From positions 248,001 through 312,000 of the forward strand of contig NZ_JAMSLW010000003.1 in the NCBI RefSeq assembly GCF_024643285.1: 64,000 bases of DNA, given 5' to 3'. Below are positions 17,009-25,700 of the stretch, piece after piece. Under the pieces are notes generated by a model, which did no database searches, was not told the origin of the DNA, and saw only the letters and a list, made by a program, of their open reading frames with translations. The translations under genes and the position numbers were made by a program. Each line of letters opens with the position of its first letter. The stretch's first letter is position 1. Source of the stretch: Parapedobacter lycopersici. GTDB lineage: Bacteria; Bacteroidota; Bacteroidia; Sphingobacteriales; Sphingobacteriaceae.

Positions 17009-18736
17009 ATGAAAAAATACATAGTACTGCTGATGACCGGATTATTACTCGGCTGTAGCACAGACTTCTTAGAGCTTGAAGACCCGAATAACCTGGTGGA
17101 GTCAAATTACCCGACTTCAGCCGCTGATATCGAACAGCTGCTCCAGGGAGCATACGGCACGCAGCACGCTTTTGGCTTATATGGCCATACCATGCTTGCT
17201 AAGAACCTTTTTTGCTGGGACCATACACAGGACATGGCCTGGCTGGGTACACAGACCTGGATCAACCTTGCTCAGAACGATACACGGGCATCCGATCCAT
17301 TTCTTCAGGATACCTGGAATGATTCCTACAAAGGGGTGCAACGCGCCAATACCATTTTGGAAATTGTTGAACGGTTCCGGACGGAGGATGCCCATGGGGT
17401 GACCCCGGAGCAGCTGAATACATTTGAAGGCCAGGCACATTACCTCCGGGCATGGTTTTATTTTAACCTGATATCGATTTGGGGCGAAACCTTTATTATT
17501 GATGGGCAGGGCAGGGATGGAGCAGGTGTGCCGCTGATTACCACGGTTGCCGGTTCTAATGACGAAACAGCGATTGGACGCTCATCCGTAGGGGAGGTCT
17601 GGGATTTTATTATTGGCGAACTGAAGCAAGCCGAATCATTGCTTGAAAACACTTCCTGGAGCGGTGCAGATATTTATAAAGTCAATGTCTGGTCAATCCG
17701 TGCATTTTTGGGTAAAGTGTATGCCTTTACGGATGATTGGCAATCAGCCCGAACCTATTTACAGGATGTTGTTGAAAACAGCGGCAAGTCCTTGGTGCCC
17801 TTTCAGGTATATAAGGATATGTTCAATGGTGAAAATGAATTTAACTCCGAGTCCCTGATTGAAATCCCGCTGACAGATGATGTTGGCGGCAATGCGAACA
17901 CCGATCTGACAACGGGTTCCTGGATCGGAATGATCATTGCACCTTCGTGGGCAAACGACGCCGGGTCGCCTGTTGGATCGGGATGGTCAAACGCATTTCC
18001 CCATCGGAAGAACCTCAGACGCTTTGGCTATGGCCTGGCCCACTATTTCGATGCCGGTGTCACTGAGGCAAATGCCAATAACGTGCGTGCAGGCTATGTT
18101 GATGAGGCGAACGCGGTCCGGGAAAATAAATCCGTGGACCCCCGATTATGGGTAGCCATGCTGCAGCCCTATGTCGATTTTATGACAGTAGGAGGCATAC
18201 AGCGTGCAATTTCCCATTACCATGACGGCGTCGAGGTTCAAATGGATGCCTGGAGTTTCCGCAAGTACGTATACTTAAAGAACAACCAGACTTCCGTGCG
18301 GAATTTCGGGGCGAATATTTATTTCCTGAGGCTTGCCGATGTGTACTTATTGTACGCGGAGGCGCTTATTGAGACCGGAGACCCTGTGCTCGGCCTGGAG
18401 TTTGTCAACAAGGTGAAAAGGCGGGCTTACGATTATCCGGTGGATGCCCCTTCTCCGGTGGATTATGCCAGTTTGACCAGTCAGACCATGGCCAATGATC
18501 CGGTATTGCAAAATGATCCGCTCAAATATGAACGATTTGCTGAACTTTTCGGCGAAGGTCATAAATGGTTTGATACCCGACGCTGGCAGACAGGTGCAGC
18601 AGAAGCCGCCTATTATGAAAGTGTCCGCGGTGGCAGCATAAACTGGGAAGATACGGATTATGCACAACCCATTCCGACGCTGGAAATCGAAACCAATCCG
18701 GCTATTGAGTTTGCTGATCAGAATCCTGGTTATTAA
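17009..18736 (+). CDS. SusD/RagB-family nutrient-binding lipoprotein
   Basis: Outer-membrane lipoprotein of 575 aa that caps the SusC barrel and captures substrate. The N-terminus MKKYIVLLMTGLLLGC is a lipoprotein signal with Cys at 16. It is followed by the RagB/SusD pattern (FLELEDPNN; AHYLRAWFYFNLISIWGE; YLLYAEALIE; ERFAELFGEGHKWFDTRRW near the C-terminus). It is coupled to susC with a 40-bp gap. A pairable AAAGCAGCC/GGCTGCTTT (18768-18776, 18804-18812) lies in the 90-bp gap before the next gene and may attenuate downstream expression. Family certain; ligand unknown. Confidence 0.94.
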   Translation: MKKYIVLLMTGLLLGCSTDFLELEDPNNLVESNYPTSAADIEQLLQGAYGTQHAFGLYGHTMLAKNLFCWDHTQDMAWLGTQTWINLAQNDTRASDPFLQDTWNDSYKGVQRANTILEIVERFRTEDAHGVTPEQLNTFEGQAHYLRAWFYFNLISIWGETFIIDGQGRDGAGVPLITTVAGSNDETAIGRSSVGEVWDFIIGELKQAESLLENTSWSGADIYKVNVWSIRAFLGKVYAFTDDWQSARTYLQDVVENSGKSLVPFQVYKDMFNGENEFNSESLIEIPLTDDVGGNANTDLTTGSWIGMIIAPSWANDAGSPVGSGWSNAFPHRKNLRRFGYGLAHYFDAGVTEANANNVRAGYVDEANAVRENKSVDPRLWVAMLQPYVDFMTVGGIQRAISHYHDGVEVQMDAWSFRKYVYLKNNQTSVRNFGANIYFLRLADVYLLYAEALIETGDPVLGLEFVNKVKRRAYDYPVDAPSPVDYASLTSQTMANDPVLQNDPLKYERFAELFGEGHKWFDTRRWQTGAAEAAYYESVRGGSINWEDTDYAQPIPTLEIETNPAIEFADQNPGY

Positions 18737-18826
18737 GTTACATGATCCACACACGTGCATACTCGTTAAAGCAGCCATCCGGTGATAGCTACATGACTCT
18801 ATAGGCTGCTTTAGCTTTTCAAAAAT

Positions 18827-19795
18827 ATGAATGCGTTAATGAAAATACTGCTGACCTCGATCGGACTGATTGGGTTGTGCAATGCGTGCCGGGCGCAGGT
18901 GCCGCCACCGGAAGCACGGCTTTCAAACGGCATCCTTGAAGCAGTGGTCTACCTGCCCGATCCGACGAACGGGTATTATCGTGGCGGGCGGTTCGACTGG
19001 TCGGGAGTAATGCCCGAGTTAAAATACAAAGGGCACACTTTTTTTGGGCAATGGTTTGAAACCTACGATCCGTATGTCCATGATGCCATCGTCGGACCAG
19101 TTGAGGCATTTGACCCTATCGGTTACGCGGAGGCCAACGTGGGCGGGCCGTTTATAAAGGTTGGTGTTGGCGCACTAAACAAATTGGATACACTGCCTTA
19201 TCATTTTGCTAAGCCTTATCCCATTGTTGATCATGGGACGTGGGATGTCGACACCGGTGAAGATTGCATTTCATTTACCCACGTATTGCGCAGGGGTCCA
19301 TTTCCTTATGAATATAAGAAGGTAATCCGGCTGGTCGAAAATAGGATGGTTATTACGCATATGCTGATAAATGAAGGGACGGAAACCATGGAAAGCCAGG
19401 TGTTTGACCATAACTTCTTTGTCATAGACCAGGACAGCATCGGCCCGGGATATGTGGTCCGCTTTCCTTTTGCGATTAGCGCGCAGACTAACAGACTTGC
19501 GCCATTCGCAACAATTGAGGGTAGAGAGATCAGGTTTATCAAGGCATTAGGTCCGACAGACCACCCCAACCTACGATACATTACGGGCTACCGGCCAATA
19601 GCCGCAGACAACGATATCACCATCGAAAACAGGAACACAGGCGTGGGTGTCCGGATTACCTGTGATCGGCCGATCACTAAGCTGGATTTCTGGTCGGCCG
19701 CCAAAACGCTTTGCCCCGAACCTTATATCGAGGTGAACGTCGGGCCGGGCGAATCTTTCTCATGGACCATCACTTATGCATATTACACGTTGTAA
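18827..19795 (+). CDS. Secreted galactose-mutarotase-like protein
   Basis: A 322-aa exported protein with a signal peptide ending near CRAQ (about 23). The body has features of the aldose-1-epimerase/galactose-mutarotase fold: RLSNGILEAVVYLPDP, GGRFDWSGVMPELKYKGHTFFG, VDTGEDCISFTHVL, EYKKVIRLVENRMVITHMLINEG, DHNFF and a C-terminal EVNVGPGESFSWTITYAYY. I do not recognise a named subfamily. It lies between susD and the PQQ dehydrogenase, only 13 bp before the latter. A role in presenting the correct sugar anomer or binding an oxidised sugar in the periplasm is an inference from fold and context. It could also be a non-catalytic mutarotase-like binding protein. Confidence 0.72.
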   Translation: MNALMKILLTSIGLIGLCNACRAQVPPPEARLSNGILEAVVYLPDPTNGYYRGGRFDWSGVMPELKYKGHTFFGQWFETYDPYVHDAIVGPVEAFDPIGYAEANVGGPFIKVGVGALNKLDTLPYHFAKPYPIVDHGTWDVDTGEDCISFTHVLRRGPFPYEYKKVIRLVENRMVITHMLINEGTETMESQVFDHNFFVIDQDSIGPGYVVRFPFAISAQTNRLAPFATIEGREIRFIKALGPTDHPNLRYITGYRPIAADNDITIENRNTGVGVRITCDRPITKLDFWSAAKTLCPEPYIEVNVGPGESFSWTITYAYYTL

Positions 19796-19808
19796 TCCAC
19801 TCATCACA

Positions 19809-21995
19809 ATGAACAAAGTATTCTTATATGCGTCCTTCGCTGTACTTAGTGTTTCTGCCTGCGATAACCCGGGTTCATCGCTGTATCAGACGGGCGATAA
19901 CTGGCCCGCCTACGGAGGTAACAAAGCGGGAAACCGGTATTCGCCCCTCGACCAGATTAACCTGGGAAATGTCCGCGATCTGGAAGTCGCATGGATGTAT
20001 CAGGCGCGAGACCCATTGGATTCCGCGGCTTCCGGGCAGCGCATCCGGGAGATACAATGCCAACCGGTTGTCATGGACGGTGTGCTGTATGGTACCACCC
20101 CTGAGCTGGCACTTTTTGCCGTTAATGCGGCAACGGGTGAGGCACTTTGGGAATTTTCACCGCCAATCGAAGGGAATCGAAACCGCGGTGTGATGTACTG
20201 GGAAAACGGCACCGACAAACGTATTTTTTATACGGTTGAAGCTGAACTTTATGGCATCGATGCCAAAACCGGTAAATTGATACCGACCTTTGGAACGAAA
20301 GGCGTTGTCGATCTGCGTGAAGGGCTGTCGACAGACCTGAAAAAGGACATCAGCAACGCACGTGTCCGGGCAACTTCGCCGGGTGTTATCTATAAGAACA
20401 CGCTGATTATCGGATCGGCTGTTTCCGAATCCGGTGATGCTGCACCAGGGCATATCCGTGCATTCAATGTCGTTACTGGAAAACTGGAGTGGGTTTTCCG
20501 GACTATACCACATCCCGGTGAACCTGGTTTTGAAACATGGCCCGCTGCAGCACATCAGGAAATCGGCGGGGCCAACAGCTGGTCGGGTATGGTACTCGAT
20601 GAAGCGAAAGGTGTGGTTTTTCTCGGTACCGGCTCGCCAGCGGCTGATTTTTACGGAGGTAACCGGCCTGGCCAAAATCTATTTGCAAATTGTATCCTTG
20701 CCCTGGATGCCAATGACGGCCGCTTAAAATGGTTTTTCCAGACCGTAAGCCATGATCTTTGGGATCGTGATATTCCGCTTCCGCCCAATTTTGCGTCGAT
20801 TGAGCATAATGGAAAGCAGCAGAATGTAGTGGTACAGGCTACAAAAGAGGGATTTGTATATGTGCTGGATAGTGAAACAGGTGAATCACTTTTCCCAATA
20901 GAAGAATTGCCGGTGTCTACTGAGGGGTTGCCAGGGGAAACACCGTGGCCGACACAGAAATTCCCAACAAAGCCGAAGCCTTTTTCGCGGCAGGTTTATA
21001 CCGAAGATGATATATCGGATATCTCGGAAACTGCCCGTGAGTATACCCGGAAAATCTATGAGCAATACCGTACCGATCATATGTATACCCCTCCAAGAGA
21101 GGGTGGTACGCTATTGTTTGGGTATAGTGGTGGTGCTGAGTGGGGAGGGAACGCGGTTGATCCTGATGGCATATTATACCAAAATTCGAATGATAATCCG
21201 TGGATCCTCGAAATGGTTGAGAATCCTCAATACAATAAGCGCAATACCGGGGAGCTACTTTCAGGTAGTGCACTTTATGCTGCTAATTGCGCAGCATGCC
21301 ATGGTGTCGACCGTAAAGGAAACGGAACTGATTTTCCCAATATCAGTAATGTGAAGAACCAGTTTAGCCGCCTGCAGCTGCTTAATACGGTTACTAATGG
21401 TGTGGGCCGAATGCCATCTTTCCAGCACCTGTCGGCATATGATCGGCAAGCGATTGTAGATTTTCTGTGGGACGGGACCTCGCCTGAGCCACCGGCTTCT
21501 ATTCTAAATGAACGGAATGAAGTAGTTAGCATTACTACCGATGTCGCTGATAGTGCTTTCGGATTCCAGCCAAGGTATGTGATCAAAGCCTGGACCAAGT
21601 TGTTCGACCCTGACGGGTACCCGGGAATAAAACCTCCGTGGGGCACACTGAATGCAATTGATCTGCGTACTGGCGAATACCTATGGCGCGTCCCACTGGG
21701 TGAATTTCCCGAGCTTACTGAAAAAGGGATACCGATTACCGGGACGGAAAGTTATGGCGGGCCAATTGTTACAGCTGGCGGACTTGTTTTTATTGCAGGT
21801 ACAAAAGATGAACGGATCCGTGCATTCAATAAGAAAACGGGGGAGGTTGTATGGGAATATCAACTTCCCGCCGGCGGGTTTGCCACGCCGGTCACCTATG
21901 CGGTAAACGACCGGCAATACATTGCCATCGCGGCCGGTGGTGCGCGGGGCCAGCAGGCAGGTCATTATTATATCGCATTTGCATTGCCTGAATAG
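19809..21995 (+). CDS. PQQ-dependent sugar/alcohol dehydrogenase with cytochrome c domain (lipoprotein)
   Basis: Periplasmic quinoprotein of 728 aa that should oxidise a sugar or alcohol and pass electrons to a built-in heme. The start at 19809 gives a lipoprotein signal (SVSAC). The eight-bladed propeller carries PQQ-enzyme signatures: WPAYGGNKAGNRYSPLDQIN, DANDGRLKWFFQTVSHDLWDRDIP (with the Asp expected at the active site) and TAGGLVFIAGTKDERIRAFN. A c-type heme motif C494-A-A-C497-H498 is inserted before the final blades, with a downstream Met-containing segment (GVGRMPSFQHLS) as possible axial ligand. Overall it resembles membrane glucose/quinate dehydrogenases fused to cytochrome c. No pqq biosynthesis genes are visible, so the cofactor would come from elsewhere. 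Confidence 0.9.
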   Translation: MNKVFLYASFAVLSVSACDNPGSSLYQTGDNWPAYGGNKAGNRYSPLDQINLGNVRDLEVAWMYQARDPLDSAASGQRIREIQCQPVVMDGVLYGTTPELALFAVNAATGEALWEFSPPIEGNRNRGVMYWENGTDKRIFYTVEAELYGIDAKTGKLIPTFGTKGVVDLREGLSTDLKKDISNARVRATSPGVIYKNTLIIGSAVSESGDAAPGHIRAFNVVTGKLEWVFRTIPHPGEPGFETWPAAAHQEIGGANSWSGMVLDEAKGVVFLGTGSPAADFYGGNRPGQNLFANCILALDANDGRLKWFFQTVSHDLWDRDIPLPPNFASIEHNGKQQNVVVQATKEGFVYVLDSETGESLFPIEELPVSTEGLPGETPWPTQKFPTKPKPFSRQVYTEDDISDISETAREYTRKIYEQYRTDHMYTPPREGGTLLFGYSGGAEWGGNAVDPDGILYQNSNDNPWILEMVENPQYNKRNTGELLSGSALYAANCAACHGVDRKGNGTDFPNISNVKNQFSRLQLLNTVTNGVGRMPSFQHLSAYDRQAIVDFLWDGTSPEPPASILNERNEVVSITTDVADSAFGFQPRYVIKAWTKLFDPDGYPGIKPPWGTLNAIDLRTGEYLWRVPLGEFPELTEKGIPITGTESYGGPIVTAGGLVFIAGTKDERIRAFNKKTGEVVWEYQLPAGGFATPVTYAVNDRQYIAIAAGGARGQQAGHYYIAFALPE

Positions 21996-22035
21996 CAATA
22001 TGGAAATCAATAACAAATTATAACAACGCATAATT

Positions 22036-23373
22036 ATGAAGACAACAAGCAACATGGATCGCAGGGATTTATTAAAAGCGCTCGGTATTTGCTCCGCAAC
22101 CGGAGCTATGGGACTATTTGGGCAGTCACGTGCACAGGGTGCCGTGGGGGAAACCCCAAACTACGGCAGAGGAATGGCTAAGGTAACAATCAGGGATGTC
22201 AAAGCAATAGCCACCGCGCCAAACAGAGCCAATTTGGTTGTTGTAAAAATTGAGACGTCCGAGCCGGGGTTGTATGGTTTAGGATGTGCTACATTCACAC
22301 AGCGTGCAGGCGCTGTAGTAACCGCAATCGAAAAATACCTGAAACCATTTTGTATTGGGAAGGATGTTGACAACATTGAGGATATGTGGAATTCGTTCTA
22401 TATCGATTCCTATTGGCGTAATGGCCCGGTATTGAATAACGCCATTAGTGGAATGGACCAGGCGTTATGGGACATCAAAGGTAAACGGGCTAATATGCCC
22501 GTTTACCAACTACTTGGTGGAAGATCGAGATTTGCGGTTCCAGCATACGCAGGAGCAGGAGGATCAACCCCCGAGGAAGTCGCCGAACAGGTACAGCAGC
22601 GTATGGAGCAGGGATTCCGTTACGTTCGGATGGGGACATCGGGTGGAGGCAATGCTCAGGGCGATTTTCAGGCTGCAGGTTATGGCTATGCAGGAGATCG
22701 TTACATGGATATCCCAGCTTACTTGCGAACAATGCCTAAGGTATTTGAGACCGTTAGAAAAGTGTGCGGTGATGAAATCGAATTGATGCACGACATACAC
22801 GAGAAGATCCAGCCGATGGAAGCCATTACCCTGATGAATAACATAGCGCCTTATCGTCCGTTCTTCCTTGAAGATCCAGTATCGCCTGAGAACATGGGTT
22901 GGTTTAAGGAGATTAGGCAGAGCACGAATGTGCCAATCGCCATGGGTGAGCTTTTCAATAACATCAATGAATTCCTCGAGCCGATGGCTAATCGTTATTT
23001 TGACTTCATTCGGTGTCATATTTCACAGATTGGTGGATTGACACCAGCTATGAAAGTTGCCCGGTTAGGTGAGTGGTTCGGCATACGTACGGCTTGGCAT
23101 GGTCCGGCTGATGTTAGTCCGGTTGGGCACGCTGTGCATGCGCATATCGATACAGCCATCTGGAATTTCGGTGTTCAGGAAATCCGTGATTTCACGGATG
23201 CGGAGCGAGAGGTGTTCCCAGGCGCACCAACTCACGAAAAGGGCTATATCCACATTAACGAGAATCCTGGTATCGGCGTCGACATAGATGAAAAAGAAGC
23301 AGCTAAATATCCGATCAGTTATCGGGGCTATTCACAGATCAGGAAGGCAGATGGTACGATTATCCGTCCATAG
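22036..23373 (+). CDS. Tat-exported enolase-superfamily dehydratase (ManD/RspA-like)
   Basis: A 445-aa sugar-acid dehydratase of the mannonate-dehydratase (ManD/RspA) branch. The N-terminus has a twin-arginine signal (DRRDLLKALGICSATGAMG, RR at 9-10). The three metal ligands fall at the canonical spacing: D253 (LMHDIHEKI), E279 (FFLEDPVSPEN) and E305 (MGELFNN). His355 lies in TAWHGPADVSPVGH, and IRCHISQIGGLTPA supplies the barrel strand between. Characterised ManD enzymes dehydrate D-mannonate, or weakly D-gluconate, to 2-keto-3-deoxygluconate, usually in the cytoplasm. Following a PQQ dehydrogenase by 40 bp, it would act on the aldonic acid that enzyme makes. It is the last gene before the terminator at 23431. 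Confidence 0.9.
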   Translation: MKTTSNMDRRDLLKALGICSATGAMGLFGQSRAQGAVGETPNYGRGMAKVTIRDVKAIATAPNRANLVVVKIETSEPGLYGLGCATFTQRAGAVVTAIEKYLKPFCIGKDVDNIEDMWNSFYIDSYWRNGPVLNNAISGMDQALWDIKGKRANMPVYQLLGGRSRFAVPAYAGAGGSTPEEVAEQVQQRMEQGFRYVRMGTSGGGNAQGDFQAAGYGYAGDRYMDIPAYLRTMPKVFETVRKVCGDEIELMHDIHEKIQPMEAITLMNNIAPYRPFFLEDPVSPENMGWFKEIRQSTNVPIAMGELFNNINEFLEPMANRYFDFIRCHISQIGGLTPAMKVARLGEWFGIRTAWHGPADVSPVGHAVHAHIDTAIWNFGVQEIRDFTDAEREVFPGAPTHEKGYIHINENPGIGVDIDEKEAAKYPISYRGYSQIRKADGTIIRP

Positions 23374-23430
23374 CTCAATTTAGTGCAGGCCGACGAATAT
23401 ATTAGTTAGTAGTAGTTAGTTAAAGTTGCC

Positions 23431-23475
23431 AGAGCGGAGTACACCAGATTTCTGGTACGCTCCGCTCTACTTTTT
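23431..23475 (+). terminator. Rho-independent terminator of the SusCD/PQQ operon
   Basis: AGAGCGGAG (23431-23439) pairs with CTCCGCTCT (23460-23468); after a 3-nt internal mismatch, ACCAG pairs with CTGGT (23452-23456). The stem is followed by ACTTTTT. It lies 57 nt after the dehydratase stop and close to the convergent barrel-protein gene. Confidence 0.75.
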
Positions 23476-23565
23476 GTATTGCCTTTTCCAGCAAACAGGC
23501 GGCATTCGTTTGATGGAAACAAGCCGGCTATTGCCGGTGCTAATCCATCGTCTGCGGCTTACGTA

Positions 23566-24048
23566 TTAAAACGTAAACCGCAGGCCAATGCCGAACCGCG
23601 CTGCCAGAAACTCACTGTCACCGTCATACAACAGAAATTTTGGCCGCCAGTCAAAAGACAGGGCAATCGGTGCCTTCGCAATTTTGTAATCAAGTCCTGC
23701 AGCAGGTACAATGCCAAAAGTGGCGTCGACATCTTCTTCAAAAAAGATATTTCCACCAATACCGAGGTACCATTGCAGTCCGTTCAGCTCACCAATGGGC
23801 TGATTGTACTGGTACATGGCCTGCAAGCTGGTTACCCCACCACCAAAGAGTAGCGCGGCCTCCCCGGCATGATTCGGTGCAAAAAAGTGCTTTACATGCG
23901 GGCCTACGAGGGTGACTCCCTCACCGACGTCAATGAGTAGGCCGGCTCCCGTGCGATACGGTTGTGCGGCGGATTGCGCAGTAGCGAAAAAGACAGTACA
24001 GATCAGGCAGCATGCCAGGGCAGCGCTAATAAACATCTTGGATTTCAT
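23566..24048 (-). CDS. Outer-membrane beta-barrel protein, unknown function
   Basis: A 160-aa secreted protein with a signal peptide cleaved near ATAQ (about 25). The rest alternates polar and hydrophobic residues in beta strands (GAGLLIDVGEGVTLVGPHVKHFF, LQWYLGIGGNIFFEE, FGIVPAAGLDYKI, ALSFDWRPKFLLY) and ends in GIGLRFTF. The terminal Phe is typical of proteins inserted by BAM. It is small, with about eight strands, and has no specific family motif I can name. It lies 26 bp downstream of the lipoprotein gene, so the two are likely one transcript. Confidence 0.78.
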   Translation of the reverse strand: MKSKMFISAALACCLICTVFFATAQSAAQPYRTGAGLLIDVGEGVTLVGPHVKHFFAPNHAGEAALLFGGGVTSLQAMYQYNQPIGELNGLQWYLGIGGNIFFEEDVDATFGIVPAAGLDYKIAKAPIALSFDWRPKFLLYDGDSEFLAARFGIGLRFTF

Positions 24049-24074
24049 GGTTGTTAATTAAAAATTAGTAAGGA

Positions 24075-24491
24075 TTATTTTCGGAAAATCAGTGCAAAGG
24101 GCTCACCATCAAAGGTGATACTCAGTTGTAACGTTTGGTTATCATCATTTAGGGAGATGCCCAGGGGTTCCCGTTCACCGTCGGTAATTACGTAATAGGT
24201 GCCACCGTCGTTTTCCCAGGCGGCCGACTGGGACTCCGTTTGACAAGAGGCATCCGGCTGACCTGATGGTACTGAAATAAAGAGCGTGAGGTTGTTTTCG
24301 TTTACATCGAAACGAGTATCCTGGAAACAGGGTTCGTTCGTGACCTCAATAACCTCTTCGCCATTGTAAATGGCGCGTAACTGCCATGCCCCAATTAATG
24401 GGTCTTGCTGACCATTCGGCCCTTCGTCATCTTTTGAACAGGAGAGCACTGTAAATGCGGCGAGCGCCATCATAAAAAGGAAACGTTTCAT
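24075..24491 (-). CDS. Lipocalin-like lipoprotein, unknown function
   Basis: A 138-aa lipoprotein with lipobox TVLSC (Cys at about 18) and an acidic linker. The pattern PLIGAWQLRAIYNGEEV at the start and the closing beta strands (QTLQLSITFDGEPFALIFRK) are those of small lipocalin-like proteins common in Bacteroidota. Two internal Cys (ACFQ-type segment near 55 and ASCQT near 85) may form a disulfide. It is transcribed from a clear promoter at 24534-24564 and precedes the barrel gene. Role unknown. Confidence 0.75.
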   Translation of the reverse strand: MKRFLFMMALAAFTVLSCSKDDEGPNGQQDPLIGAWQLRAIYNGEEVIEVTNEPCFQDTRFDVNENNLTLFISVPSGQPDASCQTESQSAAWENDGGTYYVITDGEREPLGISLNDDNQTLQLSITFDGEPFALIFRK

Positions 24492-24845
24492 AATCGTATG
24501 TTTCTGGGTTATGCGTTATTTATCTGTCAGATGCAAAGATAGTTTCCGGGAGTACACGGGTAAATCCCAGAAAACCAGTATTTCTTGTCCACGCAACGTA
24601 GTGGTTCAATGAAATGTCGGGACTGATATGCTGTAAAGCCTTCATTGCAAGCATGTTGGTTGATGTCGTCAGCACAGTGTTCCCGGTCGCACTGGGGAGT
24701 ATTTGCCGCTGATGGCGTCCGTTATTGCACCGTTTGAATGCGATAAATGCCTGAGTTTGCCGGCAATGAGGAAAAGGCAGTTCGGTAGATGCCGAAAATA
24801 AACGGTAACTTTAGGTATGGTGTAAATGATTAAAGGAACTGTGCA
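24492..24845. other. Divergent intergenic region before GH16 gene
   Basis: This 354-bp gap holds the minus-strand promoter at 24534-24564. On the plus side a poor promoter-like TTCG-N21-TAACTTTA precedes the GH16 gene. I see no gene or strong hairpin in the remainder. Confidence 0.5.
24534..24564 (-). promoter_or_regulatory. Promoter of the lipocalin-like/barrel gene pair
   Basis: On the minus strand TTTA (24564-24561), 19 nt, then TATCTTTG (24541-24534). The -7 box is identical to that of the iron operon at 8221-8214. Predicted start near 24527, about 35 nt before the lipoprotein start codon. Confidence 0.55.
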
Positions 24846-25673
24846 ATGAATAAAACGCATGTTGTATTGCTGTTAATGGCAACGTTATTTGCGGCCTGTA
24901 AGATCACGGAACGTATTGGGGACAACCGGTATATTTATGTGCAGCGGGAGGGGAGGGAAGCAAAAAACTGGAAACTTGTCTGGCATGACGAATTCGACGA
25001 AGCTGCACTCGATACATCCAAATGGTCGCGCATTACCCCGGGCACTTCCGACTGGAACCGGCACATGAGCATCGATGATCAGCTTTTCCGGTTGGATAGC
25101 GGGCAATTATACCTGTTGGGTATCAACAACCCGGATACGTCGGTTGACCATCGTCCGTATCTTACAGGGGGTATCCGGAGTAAAGGTAAATTTGCATTCC
25201 AGTACGGGAGGGTGGAAATCCGTGCAAAACTGGAAAATGCACAGGGAGCATGGCCGGCCCTGTGGATGCTTGCCGAACAGAACCGGTATGGCGCGTATCC
25301 GCGAAATGGTGAGATTGATATCATGGAACACCTGAACCACGATACGATTATTTACCAGACTACCCATTCCCACTATACACTCAATCTGAAGCAGACGGAC
25401 CATCCACCCCATTCCGGCATAGCACCGTTTCAAGGTGACGGGTACCATGTCTTTGGTATTAACTGGTACCCGGACCGGATTGTATTCCAGCTGGATGGCC
25501 AAGATACCTTTACCTATCCCCGTCTCGCAGGCGTAGATCCCTCACAATGGCCCTATGACCAGCCGTTTTACCTGCTGATTGACCAGCAACTGGGCGGCAG
25601 CTGGGTAGGTGAGGTGGATCCTGCACAGCTGCCGGTACAACTGATCGTGGATTGGGTTAGGATATACCAATAG
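24846..25673 (+). CDS. Glycoside hydrolase family 16 (beta-glucanase-like) lipoprotein
   Basis: A 275-aa secreted glycanase. The N-terminus is a lipoprotein signal (LFAAC, Cys at 18). The GH16 jelly-roll starts at WKLVWHDEFDEAALDTSKW and contains the catalytic motif E156-I-D158-I-M-E161, with E156 as nucleophile and E161 as acid/base. Flanking aromatic segments AWPALWMLAEQNR and FGINWYPDRIVFQLDG are typical of laminarinase/beta-glucanase members. The C-terminus QLIVDWVRIYQ completes the domain, so there is no carbohydrate-binding module. It could supply glucose or gluco-oligosaccharides for the PQQ operon nearby, but it is transcribed separately. Confidence 0.92.
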   Translation: MNKTHVVLLLMATLFAACKITERIGDNRYIYVQREGREAKNWKLVWHDEFDEAALDTSKWSRITPGTSDWNRHMSIDDQLFRLDSGQLYLLGINNPDTSVDHRPYLTGGIRSKGKFAFQYGRVEIRAKLENAQGAWPALWMLAEQNRYGAYPRNGEIDIMEHLNHDTIIYQTTHSHYTLNLKQTDHPPHSGIAPFQGDGYHVFGINWYPDRIVFQLDGQDTFTYPRLAGVDPSQWPYDQPFYLLIDQQLGGSWVGEVDPAQLPVQLIVDWVRIYQ

Positions 25674-25700
25674 CCATACATTGGGAATGCGCGCTAGCCG

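Noticed and set aside
18768-18812. AAAGCAGCC/GGCTGCTTT as a full terminator after susD
   Set aside because: The loop is 27 nt with no firm T run, and the following genes are in close operon spacing. It is at most a weak attenuator and is only mentioned in the susD entry.
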